From NCBI GenBank assembly GCA_030372985.1, contig JAUCQB010000213.1, forward strand, positions 1-64,000: DNA of 64,000 bases, in the 5' to 3' direction. Below the pieces are notes generated by a model. That model saw nothing but the letters and a program-made list of their open reading frames with translations. It was not told the origin of the DNA and searched no databases. Each line of letters opens with the position of its first letter. Position 1 is the first letter of the stretch. Positions 9,604-17,564 of the stretch are shown here, in pieces. The stretch is from Phycisphaerae bacterium. Its GTDB lineage: Bacteria; Planctomycetota; Phycisphaerae; UBA1845; PWPN01. Both the position numbers and the translations under genes were made by a program.

Positions 9604-9659
9604 TTTAGAGATAATATAGCAGTTTTTCTAAATCGTCAACAACATATGTTCTTGCAAGA
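9604..9659 (-). promoter_or_regulatory. Promoter and candidate operators of the toxin-antitoxin pair
   Basis: Reading the minus strand, TTGACG (9639-9634) and TATTAT (9616-9611) are 17 bp apart, a near-ideal sigma70 promoter. The inverted repeat TTTAGA (9604-9609)/TCTAAA (9627-9632) overlaps the spacer and -10. Two perfect palindromes, AACATATGTT (9641-9650) and TCTTGCAAGA (9650-9659), lie just upstream. The stretch is clearly AT-richer than its surroundings. The rest of 9580-9741 holds no gene. Confidence 0.65.
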
Positions 9660-9741
9660 TTAGTTCTCATAAGGAGTTGCAGAAACTACAGCATATTTGT
9701 TGTAAATGCAGTAATACAGACAGGATTGGCCCATAAAAACA

Positions 9742-9836
9742 GCCGTGCCGAACCCGCCGAAGGCCGAATCGAGATCCGACTCCCGTTCGACCGCCGACAT
9801 ACCGAATGCACCGTGACGATCGAGGTGGCCAACTGA
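9742..9836 (+). pseudogene. Detached 3' end of a heparinase-like gene (second repeat copy)
   Basis: The first 61 bases are identical to 7621-7681, in the same reading frame, encoding RAEPAEGRIEIRLPFDRRH; the stretch then continues as TECTVTIEVAN and stops at 9836. There is no 5' part. It is either the displaced original end of the gene at 5982, replaced when the toxin-antitoxin segment came in, or the remnant of a deleted tandem paralogue. Confidence 0.8.
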
Positions 9837-9898
9837 GGTCGGCCGGGTGATGATTGGTGCCGGAGCGGTTTCGGAAAACCAACCGGGAGGCATCGGCG

Positions 9899-11101
9899 AT
9901 GACACAACGAGGCAAGTGCTCGAGCATCGCGATCGGGCTGCTGTGTATGAGCATGCCGGGTTGTGCGGGCGCGTTCCTTGGTGCGGGCGAGTTCTTCGGC
10001 AGTCTCGGCGACGGTCTGACCAGCGCCGGCACGTGTTTGAGCCCCCTGGCGCCCATTGACCTGAACGCGGTGTTTGCCGAGGCCCCCGCTGTGGACTGGG
10101 TTGACGGTGTGGCTGAGGTCACCGACGCACCCCAGCCCGAGGTGATAGCGTTCTTGAGCGGGCAACTCGGGCAGGACGTCAGGCCCGTGGATTATCTCTC
10201 GCTGCGTCTCTACGAGCTTGGGTCTCTGGCCAAAGGTGAGGTCATCGAGATCGAGCCTCTCGGCGACGTCGTCGCGTGGGTGAGTCTGTACGATCGCGAC
10301 TACACCCTCATTCCAGGGGGCAGCGTGCGTGACTTCGACGGCCGGCTGCGGGTACTGCAGATCCCGATCACCCGCGACACGGCCTCTGTTTATCTCCGCC
10401 TCGATTTGGGAGTTCTGTCGGAGAGAAACGAACCCATCGCCCGTCTTGCACGGCTGCAGGGCGTGACGCGGCCGACACCGCGGCAGCAGACAGTCGTGCT
10501 GCACTTCGGCGGTCAGGAGGCTGTCACCTTTCGCAATGGGTTGATCGCACCGATTCGGATCGGCGCCATCGATAACGCCGTTGTCCGCAACACGGCCGTT
10601 GAGCAATTTCGGGCAGTCTACGCTCCGTACGACCTGATTGTCTTGACGGACGAGGACCCGACGCCCACAGAGCCTTTCAGCGTAATCTACATCGGGCCAA
10701 GCGAGTTACCCTTGTTCGGTTACGGCCTTGCGGAGATCGCCGACAGTCGCAACGCCTGCCCGGACGACGTCGCCCTTGTGGATGCGAACCAGCCGGCATG
10801 GCAGCTGGCGCGCCTGTTCGGGCGGGAAGTCTACGGCCAGGCCCTCGGAATGATCGCCGCACACGAGATGGGCCACCTGCTGGGCCTGGAACACGTCTCC
10901 GACCCCGATGACCTCATGACCGGAGCACAGTGCCAGGGTGCCGGCCTGAATTTCGAGCGAATGCTGTCAAGACAACTCAGAAGATCGCCGCTCACCCTCG
11001 CCTCCGCCGACCTTCAGCCTTGGACGCTTGGTTACCAGGACTCCGTCGCCTACCTCACGGACATCCTCGGTCCGGCGCCGAATCCAAGTGCCCATGAGTG
11101 A
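9899..11101 (+). CDS. Secreted zinc metalloprotease (zincin), probable lipoprotein
   Basis: 400 residues from the ATG at 9899, with GGGAGG eight bases upstream; the longer frame starting at 9854 has no ribosome site. A hydrophobic N-terminus ends in MPGC, an imperfect lipobox. The clear feature is HEMGHLLGLEH (residues 322-332), the HExxHxxGxxH zinc site of metzincins, followed by DDLMTG, whose methionine fits the Met-turn. The preceding ~250 residues are unassigned and beta-rich. It is expected to be a cell-surface or periplasmic peptidase. It follows the detached gene end at 9742-9836 by about 60 bp. Confidence 0.8.
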   Translation: MTQRGKCSSIAIGLLCMSMPGCAGAFLGAGEFFGSLGDGLTSAGTCLSPLAPIDLNAVFAEAPAVDWVDGVAEVTDAPQPEVIAFLSGQLGQDVRPVDYLSLRLYELGSLAKGEVIEIEPLGDVVAWVSLYDRDYTLIPGGSVRDFDGRLRVLQIPITRDTASVYLRLDLGVLSERNEPIARLARLQGVTRPTPRQQTVVLHFGGQEAVTFRNGLIAPIRIGAIDNAVVRNTAVEQFRAVYAPYDLIVLTDEDPTPTEPFSVIYIGPSELPLFGYGLAEIADSRNACPDDVALVDANQPAWQLARLFGREVYGQALGMIAAHEMGHLLGLEHVSDPDDLMTGAQCQGAGLNFERMLSRQLRRSPLTLASADLQPWTLGYQDSVAYLTDILGPAPNPSAHE

Positions 11102-11144
11102 GAATGCCGGGTGCCGTGGCCACGCGGCCAAGGGCCCATTCGCT

Positions 11145-11168
11145 GGCCCCAGAATCCATTCTGGGGCC
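11145..11168. terminator. Perfect stem-loop after the metalloprotease gene
   Basis: Eleven-base arms (GGCCCCAGAAT and ATTCTGGGGCC) are separated by two bases, 43 bp after the stop at 11101. It is followed only by TTCTG, so it would be a weak intrinsic terminator. It lies between two convergent genes and could act on either strand. Confidence 0.5.
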
Positions 11169-11213
11169 TTCTGCGTGAAGGATTCCTATCCTCATTGTCA
11201 CCGAACGCGGAAC

Positions 11214-11326
11214 GGATTCCGCCACGCGAGGCGGCCCGGAAGGGATTCCGGGCCGAGCGAAAAGGAATCCCGGGCCGAGCGACCACGCGGGGAGCAGATA
11301 CATGGCCACGCAAAGCCGTGGCCATG
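11214..11326. repeat. Intergenic hairpin repeat, copy 1 (elements B then A)
   Basis: Element B is 11214-11259. It shares 43 of 46 bases with 15232-15277 and contains the hairpin CCCGGAA-GGGA-TTCCGGG (11235-11252). A second partial copy of its end follows at 11264-11281. Element A is 11301-11326, a 10-bp stem CATGGCCACG/CGTGGCCATG with a 6-nt loop. It matches 15123-15148 with a compensatory change in the stem. No gene lies in 11102-11347. Confidence 0.8.
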
Positions 11327-11347
11327 CCACCCGGCCAAGGGCCGATC

Positions 11348-13645
11348 CTATCGCGTTACCTTCACGTTTTCCGCTTCAACACTGATCCGACCGTTTGGTG
11401 TGTCGATTTCCGATGGCTTGTCGCCGAAATTCACCGCCACCGAACACTTCGCATCCGGAAGGTGAACCACGATGCAGGGGAATTCGCCGCTCACGGTGCC
11501 GGTCGGCCTGGCCGGTGTGCTCGCCGGGTCGCAGTACATCGCCAGCACCGTCTTGCGGAACCACTCCTGCGGGCTGACGATTCGCGGGTGGTCGTAGGAC
11601 GGCGGGCCGAAGTACAGTTCGTGCGCCAGCAGCGACTCGTCCACGGCAAACCTGTCCTCCGGATACACCATCTGGCTGCGATCGGCATATCGCTGCCGCT
11701 TCTGCATCAACTGGAACGAACCTTCGCCGGCCAGTGCGTGAATCGTCATCTGCTTCTCGATCGTGATCGAGCGAGCCTGCAAGTCGTGCCACGTGTCGCT
11801 GCACTCGGCCGGTTTGAAGACATGCTCCTTGCCGTCGACTGCCAGGCTGACCTGGTGGTCGTTGTAGATGTCGCATGCCAATCGCAGGCCCAGACTCCCT
11901 TCGCGGAGCAGCCAGATCTGGTCCTCAGCCTTGGACCAGTCGAACAGCAGCGTCGGCCCGCCCGCCAATGCGACGAGTGCCTGGTGCTGGCGGACCATTG
12001 GGAAGACCTGGTTGTCCGGCCGCCCGTGGATGACCTTCTTGCTCTCACGCCCGATCCGTCCGGTCGTCCAGAACCCACCCTCATCGAACGCCCCGATCTT
12101 GAACGACTCCAAGCTGAACTGCGGCGTAACGCCCGTCGCCTGGATCATCCCCATGCCGTTGCCGTTGTACCGCAGCAAGTGAGGCAGGCCCACCGGCTGA
12201 ACGAGCATCTGCCACCACCCGAACGCCGACCGCCACGCGACGCTCGAGAAGCCGTGAGCGTCCCGGTGCCATGCCATCCGCACGTTCGGCTCGTAATAGG
12301 TGCCGACATTCCGTTCTTTGAACTCTTTCACGCTGGCGGGGGGAGCCATCGGCTCGTGCTTCATGTGCTCCAGCAGCCACAGCGCCTGGGCCAGCACGCA
12401 ACCCTCCTGCCCTTCGTACCACGAAAAGTCGTTCAAGCGGAACCGCAGCAGCGACGACAACCTGGCCGCCAGGACGCTCCCGCCGCCGAGTTCCTGCTGC
12501 AGCTCGATCATCTTGATCCACTCGTCGGCCATGCGCGTCGCGTCAGGGTCCTTGAAATGAGCGGCCGCGAACAGATACGCCGGCATCATCTGCGTGTTGC
12601 CGTAACCGTAGGTGATCCAGTCGTCGCCGGCGCAATGAATGAACCGTCCGGTGTACAACGTGGCCTGCTTGAGCCGATCGTAAGCGTACTTCCAGTTGTG
12701 CAGGTAAACGTCGGGATTGCGCTGCGACTCGGGCAGTTGCTGATCCATGACATGGGCATACGCCTGGTAGGCCAACGGCCAGCCCATGTAACCGGGATGG
12801 TAGAAACCGTGATGCTCCTGAATTCCGCCCGGCTCGAAATTGGCCGCCCTGACTCGCTCCTTGAGAGGCTTGCCGCCGACCACCTTCTCCGAGGTGATAT
12901 CCGCGGGCATGCAAATGGCGTTGAGGCTGTACTCCATGGCCGATTCTCGCCACGCAGCCTGCCTTGGTGAGTCGGGCATCGCCACGCGTGCCATTTGCAG
13001 GATGGTTGCCGACCACGCGTTGGACTCGCCGCAGGAGTGGGCCGGCCAGATCCCAGGCCAGGTCCGCCACTTCTTGCTGATGCCGTACTCGACCTGCTTG
13101 TCTGCTTCCCAGACCAGAATCTTGAGCATCTGCTCCTTCTGATCGGGCGGCAGCGAGTCGAGCAACAGCATCGCGTCGGCCACCGCGAACAGATCGGCGT
13201 GCCAGTCGTCGGCCATCGACAACGTCGCTCCCCATTTCTGGATGTCCGGCCGATCGACCGCGTTGATCGCGATGTGCGTGCCGAGAACCAGTTTGACCAG
13301 GCCTCTGAGCGGGCGTGCGACGTCTTCCGGCGGGTCGGCCCGTTTGAGCCAATACCCTGCGGCCGCGGCGGCAAACGTGTTGCCCGCCACGTCTCGGTAC
13401 GGATTGTTGCCCGTGCCCAGCGTCGGATTCAGCGTGTACAGGTCCGTGCCGGGGATCTCGTAGAGGTACGTCGACAGCCAGCGGCACCATTGGCCGAGAG
13501 CCTTCTCCAGACGCGGCTGGAAGCTCTGAACGACCGGATCGGATGACGTGTCTCCCTGCTGTCCCGCGGCCATGCACCACGAGGCCGCCAGAACAACACT
13601 CGCCACCAACACCAACAGGGCCGGAGTGTGCTTGCGTTGCGACAT
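11348..13645 (-). CDS. Large secreted alpha/alpha-toroid, polysaccharide lyase-like
   Basis: 765 residues from the ATG at 13645 (AGGAG eight bases upstream); the frame extends 22 codons further without a ribosome site. The signal peptide is about residues 1-27 (LLVLVASVVLAASWCMAAG). Residues ~45-400 look like an (alpha/alpha) toroid with conserved-looking aromatics (SNAWSATILQMARVAM, EHHGFYHPGYMGWPL, GDDWITYGYGNTQMMP). The C-terminal half is beta-sandwich-like, as in lyase families 8 and 12. It is probably an exported uronate-polysaccharide lyase. Substrate and catalytic residues are not assigned. It shares overall plan, not clear sequence, with the gene at 5982. Confidence 0.55.
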   Translation of the reverse strand: MSQRKHTPALLVLVASVVLAASWCMAAGQQGDTSSDPVVQSFQPRLEKALGQWCRWLSTYLYEIPGTDLYTLNPTLGTGNNPYRDVAGNTFAAAAAGYWLKRADPPEDVARPLRGLVKLVLGTHIAINAVDRPDIQKWGATLSMADDWHADLFAVADAMLLLDSLPPDQKEQMLKILVWEADKQVEYGISKKWRTWPGIWPAHSCGESNAWSATILQMARVAMPDSPRQAAWRESAMEYSLNAICMPADITSEKVVGGKPLKERVRAANFEPGGIQEHHGFYHPGYMGWPLAYQAYAHVMDQQLPESQRNPDVYLHNWKYAYDRLKQATLYTGRFIHCAGDDWITYGYGNTQMMPAYLFAAAHFKDPDATRMADEWIKMIELQQELGGGSVLAARLSSLLRFRLNDFSWYEGQEGCVLAQALWLLEHMKHEPMAPPASVKEFKERNVGTYYEPNVRMAWHRDAHGFSSVAWRSAFGWWQMLVQPVGLPHLLRYNGNGMGMIQATGVTPQFSLESFKIGAFDEGGFWTTGRIGRESKKVIHGRPDNQVFPMVRQHQALVALAGGPTLLFDWSKAEDQIWLLREGSLGLRLACDIYNDHQVSLAVDGKEHVFKPAECSDTWHDLQARSITIEKQMTIHALAGEGSFQLMQKRQRYADRSQMVYPEDRFAVDESLLAHELYFGPPSYDHPRIVSPQEWFRKTVLAMYCDPASTPARPTGTVSGEFPCIVVHLPDAKCSVAVNFGDKPSEIDTPNGRISVEAENVKVTR

Positions 13646-13863
13646 GACTATCTCCTGAAGTACTGCGTGCGATCGCTTGAGACCAAGAGCATAGGGTAGC
13701 CTCGGAATCACCTCATGAGCAAGACCGACGTTACGGAATACCAGCGACCCTGCTGGACAACCCGGCCTGCCTTATGGATGATGGTTCGCACAGATTCGTT
13801 GAGGAACTCAGCCGCGGAACAACGGTCCTGCCGCATCCGCCGCACATTCCGGGAGCATGTCGC

Positions 13864-15027
13864 ATGTCCTCTGCAACACCAACCAGAAGAGAGGTTCTCT
13901 CCGTCATCGGTCATACCGCCGCAGGTCTGGCCTTCGTCCCGGTCGCAGGCTCCGCCCTCGGCGCGGATGCCGGTTCACGATCCGCGATCCGGGTGGGCAT
14001 CATCGGAGCGGGCAACCGCAGCGGTGCGCACATCGCCCCGCTTAAGGCGCTGCCTGACCGCTGCCGGATCACCGCCGTCTGCGATATCGAGCGGGCCAGG
14101 GCCGAGGCGGCCCTTGTGAAAGTCGGCGGCGATGCCAAACCCTTCACCTCCCATACCAACCTGCTGGCAGCCAAACTGTGTGATGCCGTGTTTGTCATCA
14201 CGCCCAATTACACGCACAAAGAGATCGCCGTCGATGCCCTTAAGGCCGGTTGCCATGTGCTGTGCGAAAAACCCATGGCCACCACCCTGGACGACGCCAG
14301 GGAAATCGTCGACGCCGTGCGCAGCAGCAAGAAGGTCTTCTCCGTCGGCCTCCAGTTCCGCTTCGCGAGCGTCTACCGCAGGGTGCGCGATCTGGTCGCA
14401 TCGGGGGCAATCGGCGACCTCAAATACGTCTGGGCCGAGGAGTTCCGCGGCGACTGGGCCCGGCTCTTCAAGGATTCCCAGGAAAACGCCCGCCGCAACT
14501 GGCGTTACTACCAGAAGCTCTCCGGCGGCACGCTGCTCGAGAAGAACTGCCATGATTTCGACATCCTGGGCTGGGTCATCGGCAACAAACCGGTCCGCGT
14601 GACCGCCTCCGGCGGCAACAGCGTCTATCGCGACCGCGAGACCATCGATCATGCCAGTGTGACGGTCGATTACGAGAACGGCGTCCAATTTGCCCTCGGC
14701 GTGTGCATGTTCGCCAAGGTCGGACGCTATCAGACAACACTTGTCGGCACCGACGGCATGATTGAATTCCCTCGGGGCGGCAACCAGGTCACCATCCGCA
14801 GGCCCAAGCAGAAAGATGAAGTCTTGCGGCTTGTCGAGCAAACTGGCGACTCTTACGGCCACCACGGCACCCGTGAGCTGCACCTCGATTTCCTCGATGC
14901 CATCGGCACCGGCCGGGCTCCGCTGACTAACGTCAACGTCGGCTACGACGCCATGCACGTACCCATCGCTGCCGAGGAGGCCATCCGCAACCACCGGGTC
15001 ATCGAATTCAAGCAGGTCGCGAGTTGA
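13864..15027 (+). CDS. Tat-exported Gfo/Idh/MocA-family oxidoreductase
   Basis: 387 residues from the ATG at 13864. The N-terminus has a twin-arginine motif and hydrophobic stretch (TPTRREVLSVIGHTAAGLAF), so the folded protein is probably exported. Then comes a Rossmann start, IRVGIIGAGNRSGAHI, and the family motif CHVLCEKPMA that follows VFVITPNYTHKEIA. The C-terminal alpha/beta domain includes GGTLLEKNCHDFD. Members are NAD(P)-dependent dehydrogenases, aldose-aldose oxidoreductases or glycosidases using a transient NAD oxidation. The placement next to a lyase-like enzyme supports a sugar substrate. Confidence 0.88.
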   Translation: MSSATPTRREVLSVIGHTAAGLAFVPVAGSALGADAGSRSAIRVGIIGAGNRSGAHIAPLKALPDRCRITAVCDIERARAEAALVKVGGDAKPFTSHTNLLAAKLCDAVFVITPNYTHKEIAVDALKAGCHVLCEKPMATTLDDAREIVDAVRSSKKVFSVGLQFRFASVYRRVRDLVASGAIGDLKYVWAEEFRGDWARLFKDSQENARRNWRYYQKLSGGTLLEKNCHDFDILGWVIGNKPVRVTASGGNSVYRDRETIDHASVTVDYENGVQFALGVCMFAKVGRYQTTLVGTDGMIEFPRGGNQVTIRRPKQKDEVLRLVEQTGDSYGHHGTRELHLDFLDAIGTGRAPLTNVNVGYDAMHVPIAAEEAIRNHRVIEFKQVAS

Positions 15028-15076
15028 TCGTCCTTCCCGAGATCGATGAACATCTCTTTCGGAGATGCCGCTTGCG

Positions 15077-15277
15077 GTGCCGACGCCCTCGTCGGCACTT
15101 CCGGTGTAAGGCGGCCGTGCCGCATGCCCACGCCGAGCCGTGGGCATGGCACCCGGCCGCTGGACCCGGCTTCCCATCCGGGTCCCCCCCCCCTGACGAT
15201 TCCCATCGTCATTCATGCGGAAATGCGGAGAGGATTCCGCCACGAGAGGCGGCCCGGAAGAAATTCCGGGCCGAGCG
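15077..15277. repeat. Intergenic hairpin repeat, copy 2 (elements A then B)
   Basis: Three hairpins: GTGCCGACG/CGTCGGCAC (15077-15098); element A, CATGCCCACG/CGTGGGCATG with a 6-nt loop (15123-15148); element B (15232-15277), whose hairpin CCCGGAA-GAAA-TTCCGGG closes on a GNRA tetraloop. Compared with copy 1 at 11214 the two elements are in swapped order but the same orientation. An oligo-C run lies at 15183-15193. Confidence 0.8.
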
Positions 15278-15341
15278 GACGATGAGCCATGCAGGAGCCG
15301 CGCTCGCGAGCCAATACTCCGGACAGGAGACAAGAGGGCCT

Positions 15342-15474
15342 TGCCCGCAGATCACGCAGATTGAAGCCGGGAGAGGTGTCAAGGCTGCCACCGTCTCGCC
15401 CGGCAAGTGGATCATGCATGCCTTCATCCATCATCCTCTTTTCCATTTGCGTCCGTCTGCGTGATCTGCGGGCA
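15342..15474. repeat. 19-bp perfect inverted repeat, MITE-like
   Basis: TGCCCGCAGATCACGCAGA (15342-15360) is the exact reverse complement of 15456-15474. The 95 bp between have no coding character. The whole of 15028-15744 is gene-free and consists of this element, the hairpin repeats before it and about 270 bp without recognised signals ahead of the next gene. Confidence 0.75.
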
Positions 15475-15744
15475 CATTCCTTCTTCCAGCCTGTGCCTGG
15501 TGATCCCCCCTTTGCCCTGCCGGTCCGATCAACGGGATGTGGCACCGCGCCAAGAACTCTGGCCCCACTGTGAGGGTCTACGCGTTCAAGATAATGCTTG
15601 CCCGCGAGCGGCAGATCGGGTAGCTTCTTAGCAGACCCGGCGGCAACCAGCCCAGGATTTCTGGAATAGCGCCGTTGCACGTTGCCGGTGACATATCCGT
15701 CCTGGACCGCACATCAGCCCGCCTGTTCCCGAAAGGAGCACACC

Positions 15745-16584
15745 ATGCGCCGCTTGATGCTCTGTCTGCTGACGGTCACGTTCTGCACGGGCCAGATCTG
15801 CAATCAACAACCTCCGGACGATGACGACATCGACAACGGGGACGGCCCCATTATTTCCGTTGACGGCGAGGCCATCATCGCCGATCACCTCGCCGCCGCG
15901 GCCTTTGATGACATTCCTGCGGCGACGATTCAGGCGATTCAGACCGGCTACCGCATCGGGTACGGCCACACCTCGCACGGCAGCCAGATCGTCACCGGCA
16001 TGGAGATGCTCTTCGCCGAGAACAGTCAGTATGCCTTCAACGCAGGCGAAGGCTCGCTGGTCCTGGAGGAGCGAGGCGATGTGGACCTCGGTCATGAAGG
16101 CAACCTCGACTGGGTGGATATCACTCGCGACGCGCTCGATCAACCGGACAAAAACTTCAACGTCGTGATGTGGTCCTGGTGTGCCGGGGTGAGTGATAAC
16201 ACGGAGGCAGGAATCGATGCCTACCTCGATGCCATGAACCAGCTCGAAGCGGACTACCCCAACGTGACCTTCATTTACATGACCGGCCATCTGGACGGCA
16301 CCGGCCCAAGCGGAAACCTCTACCTGCGCAACAACCAGATCCGCAACTATTGCCAGACCAACGGCAAGATCCTGTTCGATTTCGCCGACATCGAGAGCTA
16401 TGACCCTGACGGAACCCACTACCCGGACGGCTCTGATGCGTGCGAATGGTGTGTCAACTGGTGCGCCACACACACCTGTCCGACCTGCGCCGAGTGTCAG
16501 CACTCCGAGTGCTTCAACTGCTACCAGAAGGGCCGCGCCTTCTGGTGGCTGATGGCCCGCATCGACGGCTGGGAGGGCACCTGA
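15745..16584 (+). CDS. Secreted protein of unknown function with GHTSHGSQ motif
   Basis: 279 residues from the ATG at 15745 with AAAGGAG seven bases upstream. A short signal (LMLCLLTVTFCTGQIC) may be lipoprotein-type, followed by an acidic linker (PPDDDDIDNGDG). The body contains GYGHTSHGSQIVTGMEML, VMWSWCAGVS, YPNVTFIYMTGHLDG, ILFDFADIESYDPDGTHYPDG and a cysteine-rich end (C-x2-C pairs in CPTCAECQHSECFNC). The alternation of strands with a GHxSHGS turn and a late D-x-x-H recalls SGNH-type hydrolases, but this is only a guess from pattern. No function is assigned. Confidence 0.6.
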   Translation: MRRLMLCLLTVTFCTGQICNQQPPDDDDIDNGDGPIISVDGEAIIADHLAAAAFDDIPAATIQAIQTGYRIGYGHTSHGSQIVTGMEMLFAENSQYAFNAGEGSLVLEERGDVDLGHEGNLDWVDITRDALDQPDKNFNVVMWSWCAGVSDNTEAGIDAYLDAMNQLEADYPNVTFIYMTGHLDGTGPSGNLYLRNNQIRNYCQTNGKILFDFADIESYDPDGTHYPDGSDACEWCVNWCATHTCPTCAECQHSECFNCYQKGRAFWWLMARIDGWEGT

Positions 16585-16643
16585 AAGAGGACATTCTCAT
16601 TGTTGAGAAGTCGCCCGTGGCTGTCCTGTATGGACGACGATGA

Positions 16644-16820
16644 GTGACGGGAGAAAAAGACGACATCGTCAAAGGGAGCAGCATCGGAGAGCGCCGTGTC
16701 AAAGGCAGACTCAACAAGGCCGGATTCAAGGGCGTTGCCTCGGTCGAATGCGGCATTGAAGAAGAGGCCGTCCGCTCGCTGGCCTATATGAACCAAGTGC
16801 TCAAAGAACCGGACGCCTGA
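16644..16820 (+). pseudogene. C-terminal remnant of a sugar isomerase/epimerase-like TIM barrel
   Basis: A 58-codon frame ending at 16820 encodes TGEKDDIVKGSSIGERRVKG, then LNKAGFKGVASVECGIEEEA and VRSLAYMNQVLKEPDA. This is typical of the last strand and helix of xylose-isomerase-like TIM-barrel proteins. An in-frame stop immediately precedes the GTG at 16644, and nothing upstream encodes the remaining ~220 residues. It is a gene end left by deletion, 59 bp after the previous gene. Confidence 0.7.
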
Positions 16821-17334
16821 CCGTCTGACCGGAGTTGTGGGCTGAGGTTTGGCCGATTTAAGTCGTGTCTCTGATGCCGACACCGCAGGGGGAAACCGTC
16901 CGTCAAAGACATCCCAGACGCCTTCCTGAACAAGCGAAGGAGGTCCCACAGGGGTGCCCTGAGCCAATCCGCCCAACACGCGGCGGCGGTGTCGCCGCAC
17001 CACTCGAACGAAGCCACACCGCCTAAATGGAGTTAACGGCGGTGACGGTCTTTTCCGGCACGAAGTCGCAATCGGGGCAACCATCCGCTAGCCAAGCGCT
17101 GTCACATCCTCAACGGGACAGACGCCTGGCTTATGGGGCATTTCATCCATTACGACAATTATTACATGGAAGGTAAGTGACGGATAAGCGTCACCCGCGG
17201 TGAGAGCTTAAGGAAACAGAATCTCATTGAAACCCGTAATAATTCGCAACCATTTGACTCTAACCTCGTATATAACATATACATAGCCCACTGGGGCGGT
17301 GATGGGCAAAAAGTCTATTTTGGCGATTTTTCTC
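16821..17334. other. Gene-free stretch
   Basis: No supported gene. A short frame around 17080-17180 ends LMGHFIHYDNYYMEGK and looks protein-like but has no start or recognised family, so it may be another fossil. From about 17200 the sequence becomes AT-richer, leading into the promoter at 17335. Confidence 0.5.
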
Positions 17335-17363
17335 TTGGTTTCGTACCCGCAACGGGTTATAAT
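17335..17363 (+). promoter_or_regulatory. Sigma70-type promoter of the DUF2617 gene
   Basis: TTGGTT (17335-17340) and a consensus TATAAT (17358-17363) are exactly 17 bp apart. Transcription would start near 17370, giving a leader of about 195 nt before the ATG at 17565. Confidence 0.75.
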
Positions 17364-17369
17364 GCGGGT

Positions 17370-17564
17370 CGATCGAATCCAGCCCACCCCCGCCTACGAG
17401 GAGGGAGTAGCCGCCGCGGTGGGTAGCTTGAGGAGAGCTAGAGGCGGCACTCACCATCCCTTTTAGAGATGGCAAGGCGCGTGTTACGCCTGTGCAGGGT
17501 GGTGAATTGGGCAAGAGCCGCGCTTGGGGCGCGGCGTCGATTGAGACAGGGGTGTCTCGAAGGA
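17370..17564 (+). promoter_or_regulatory. Long structured 5' leader
   Basis: The leader can fold into a main stem GAGTaGCCGCC/GGCGGCACTC (about 17407-17454, one bulged A) enclosing TAGCT-tgaggag-AGCTA. Later come CCGCGC/CGCGG and, directly before the start codon, GAGACA-gggg-TGTCTC. It may be a cis-regulatory RNA. It does not match any riboswitch I can identify with confidence. Confidence 0.4.

Noticed and set aside
11111..12970. 619-codon plus-strand frame over the lyase-like gene
   Set aside because: Arginine/histidine-rich antisense frame that runs through the intergenic hairpins; the minus-strand protein has a signal peptide and ribosome site.
15183..15193. Run of C residues as a phase-variation tract
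   Set aside because: It lies between genes with no coding sequence or promoter nearby that slippage could switch.
17080..17180. Short frame ending LMGHFIHYDNYYMEGK
   Set aside because: Looks protein-like but has no start, no family and only about 30 codons; not enough to call a gene or a named fossil.
17400..17460. Resemblance of the leader to the yybP-ykoY manganese riboswitch (GGGAGTAGCC)
   Set aside because: Only the 5' strand looks similar; the second conserved loop and the closing GACC strand are absent, and the gene is not a metal transporter.
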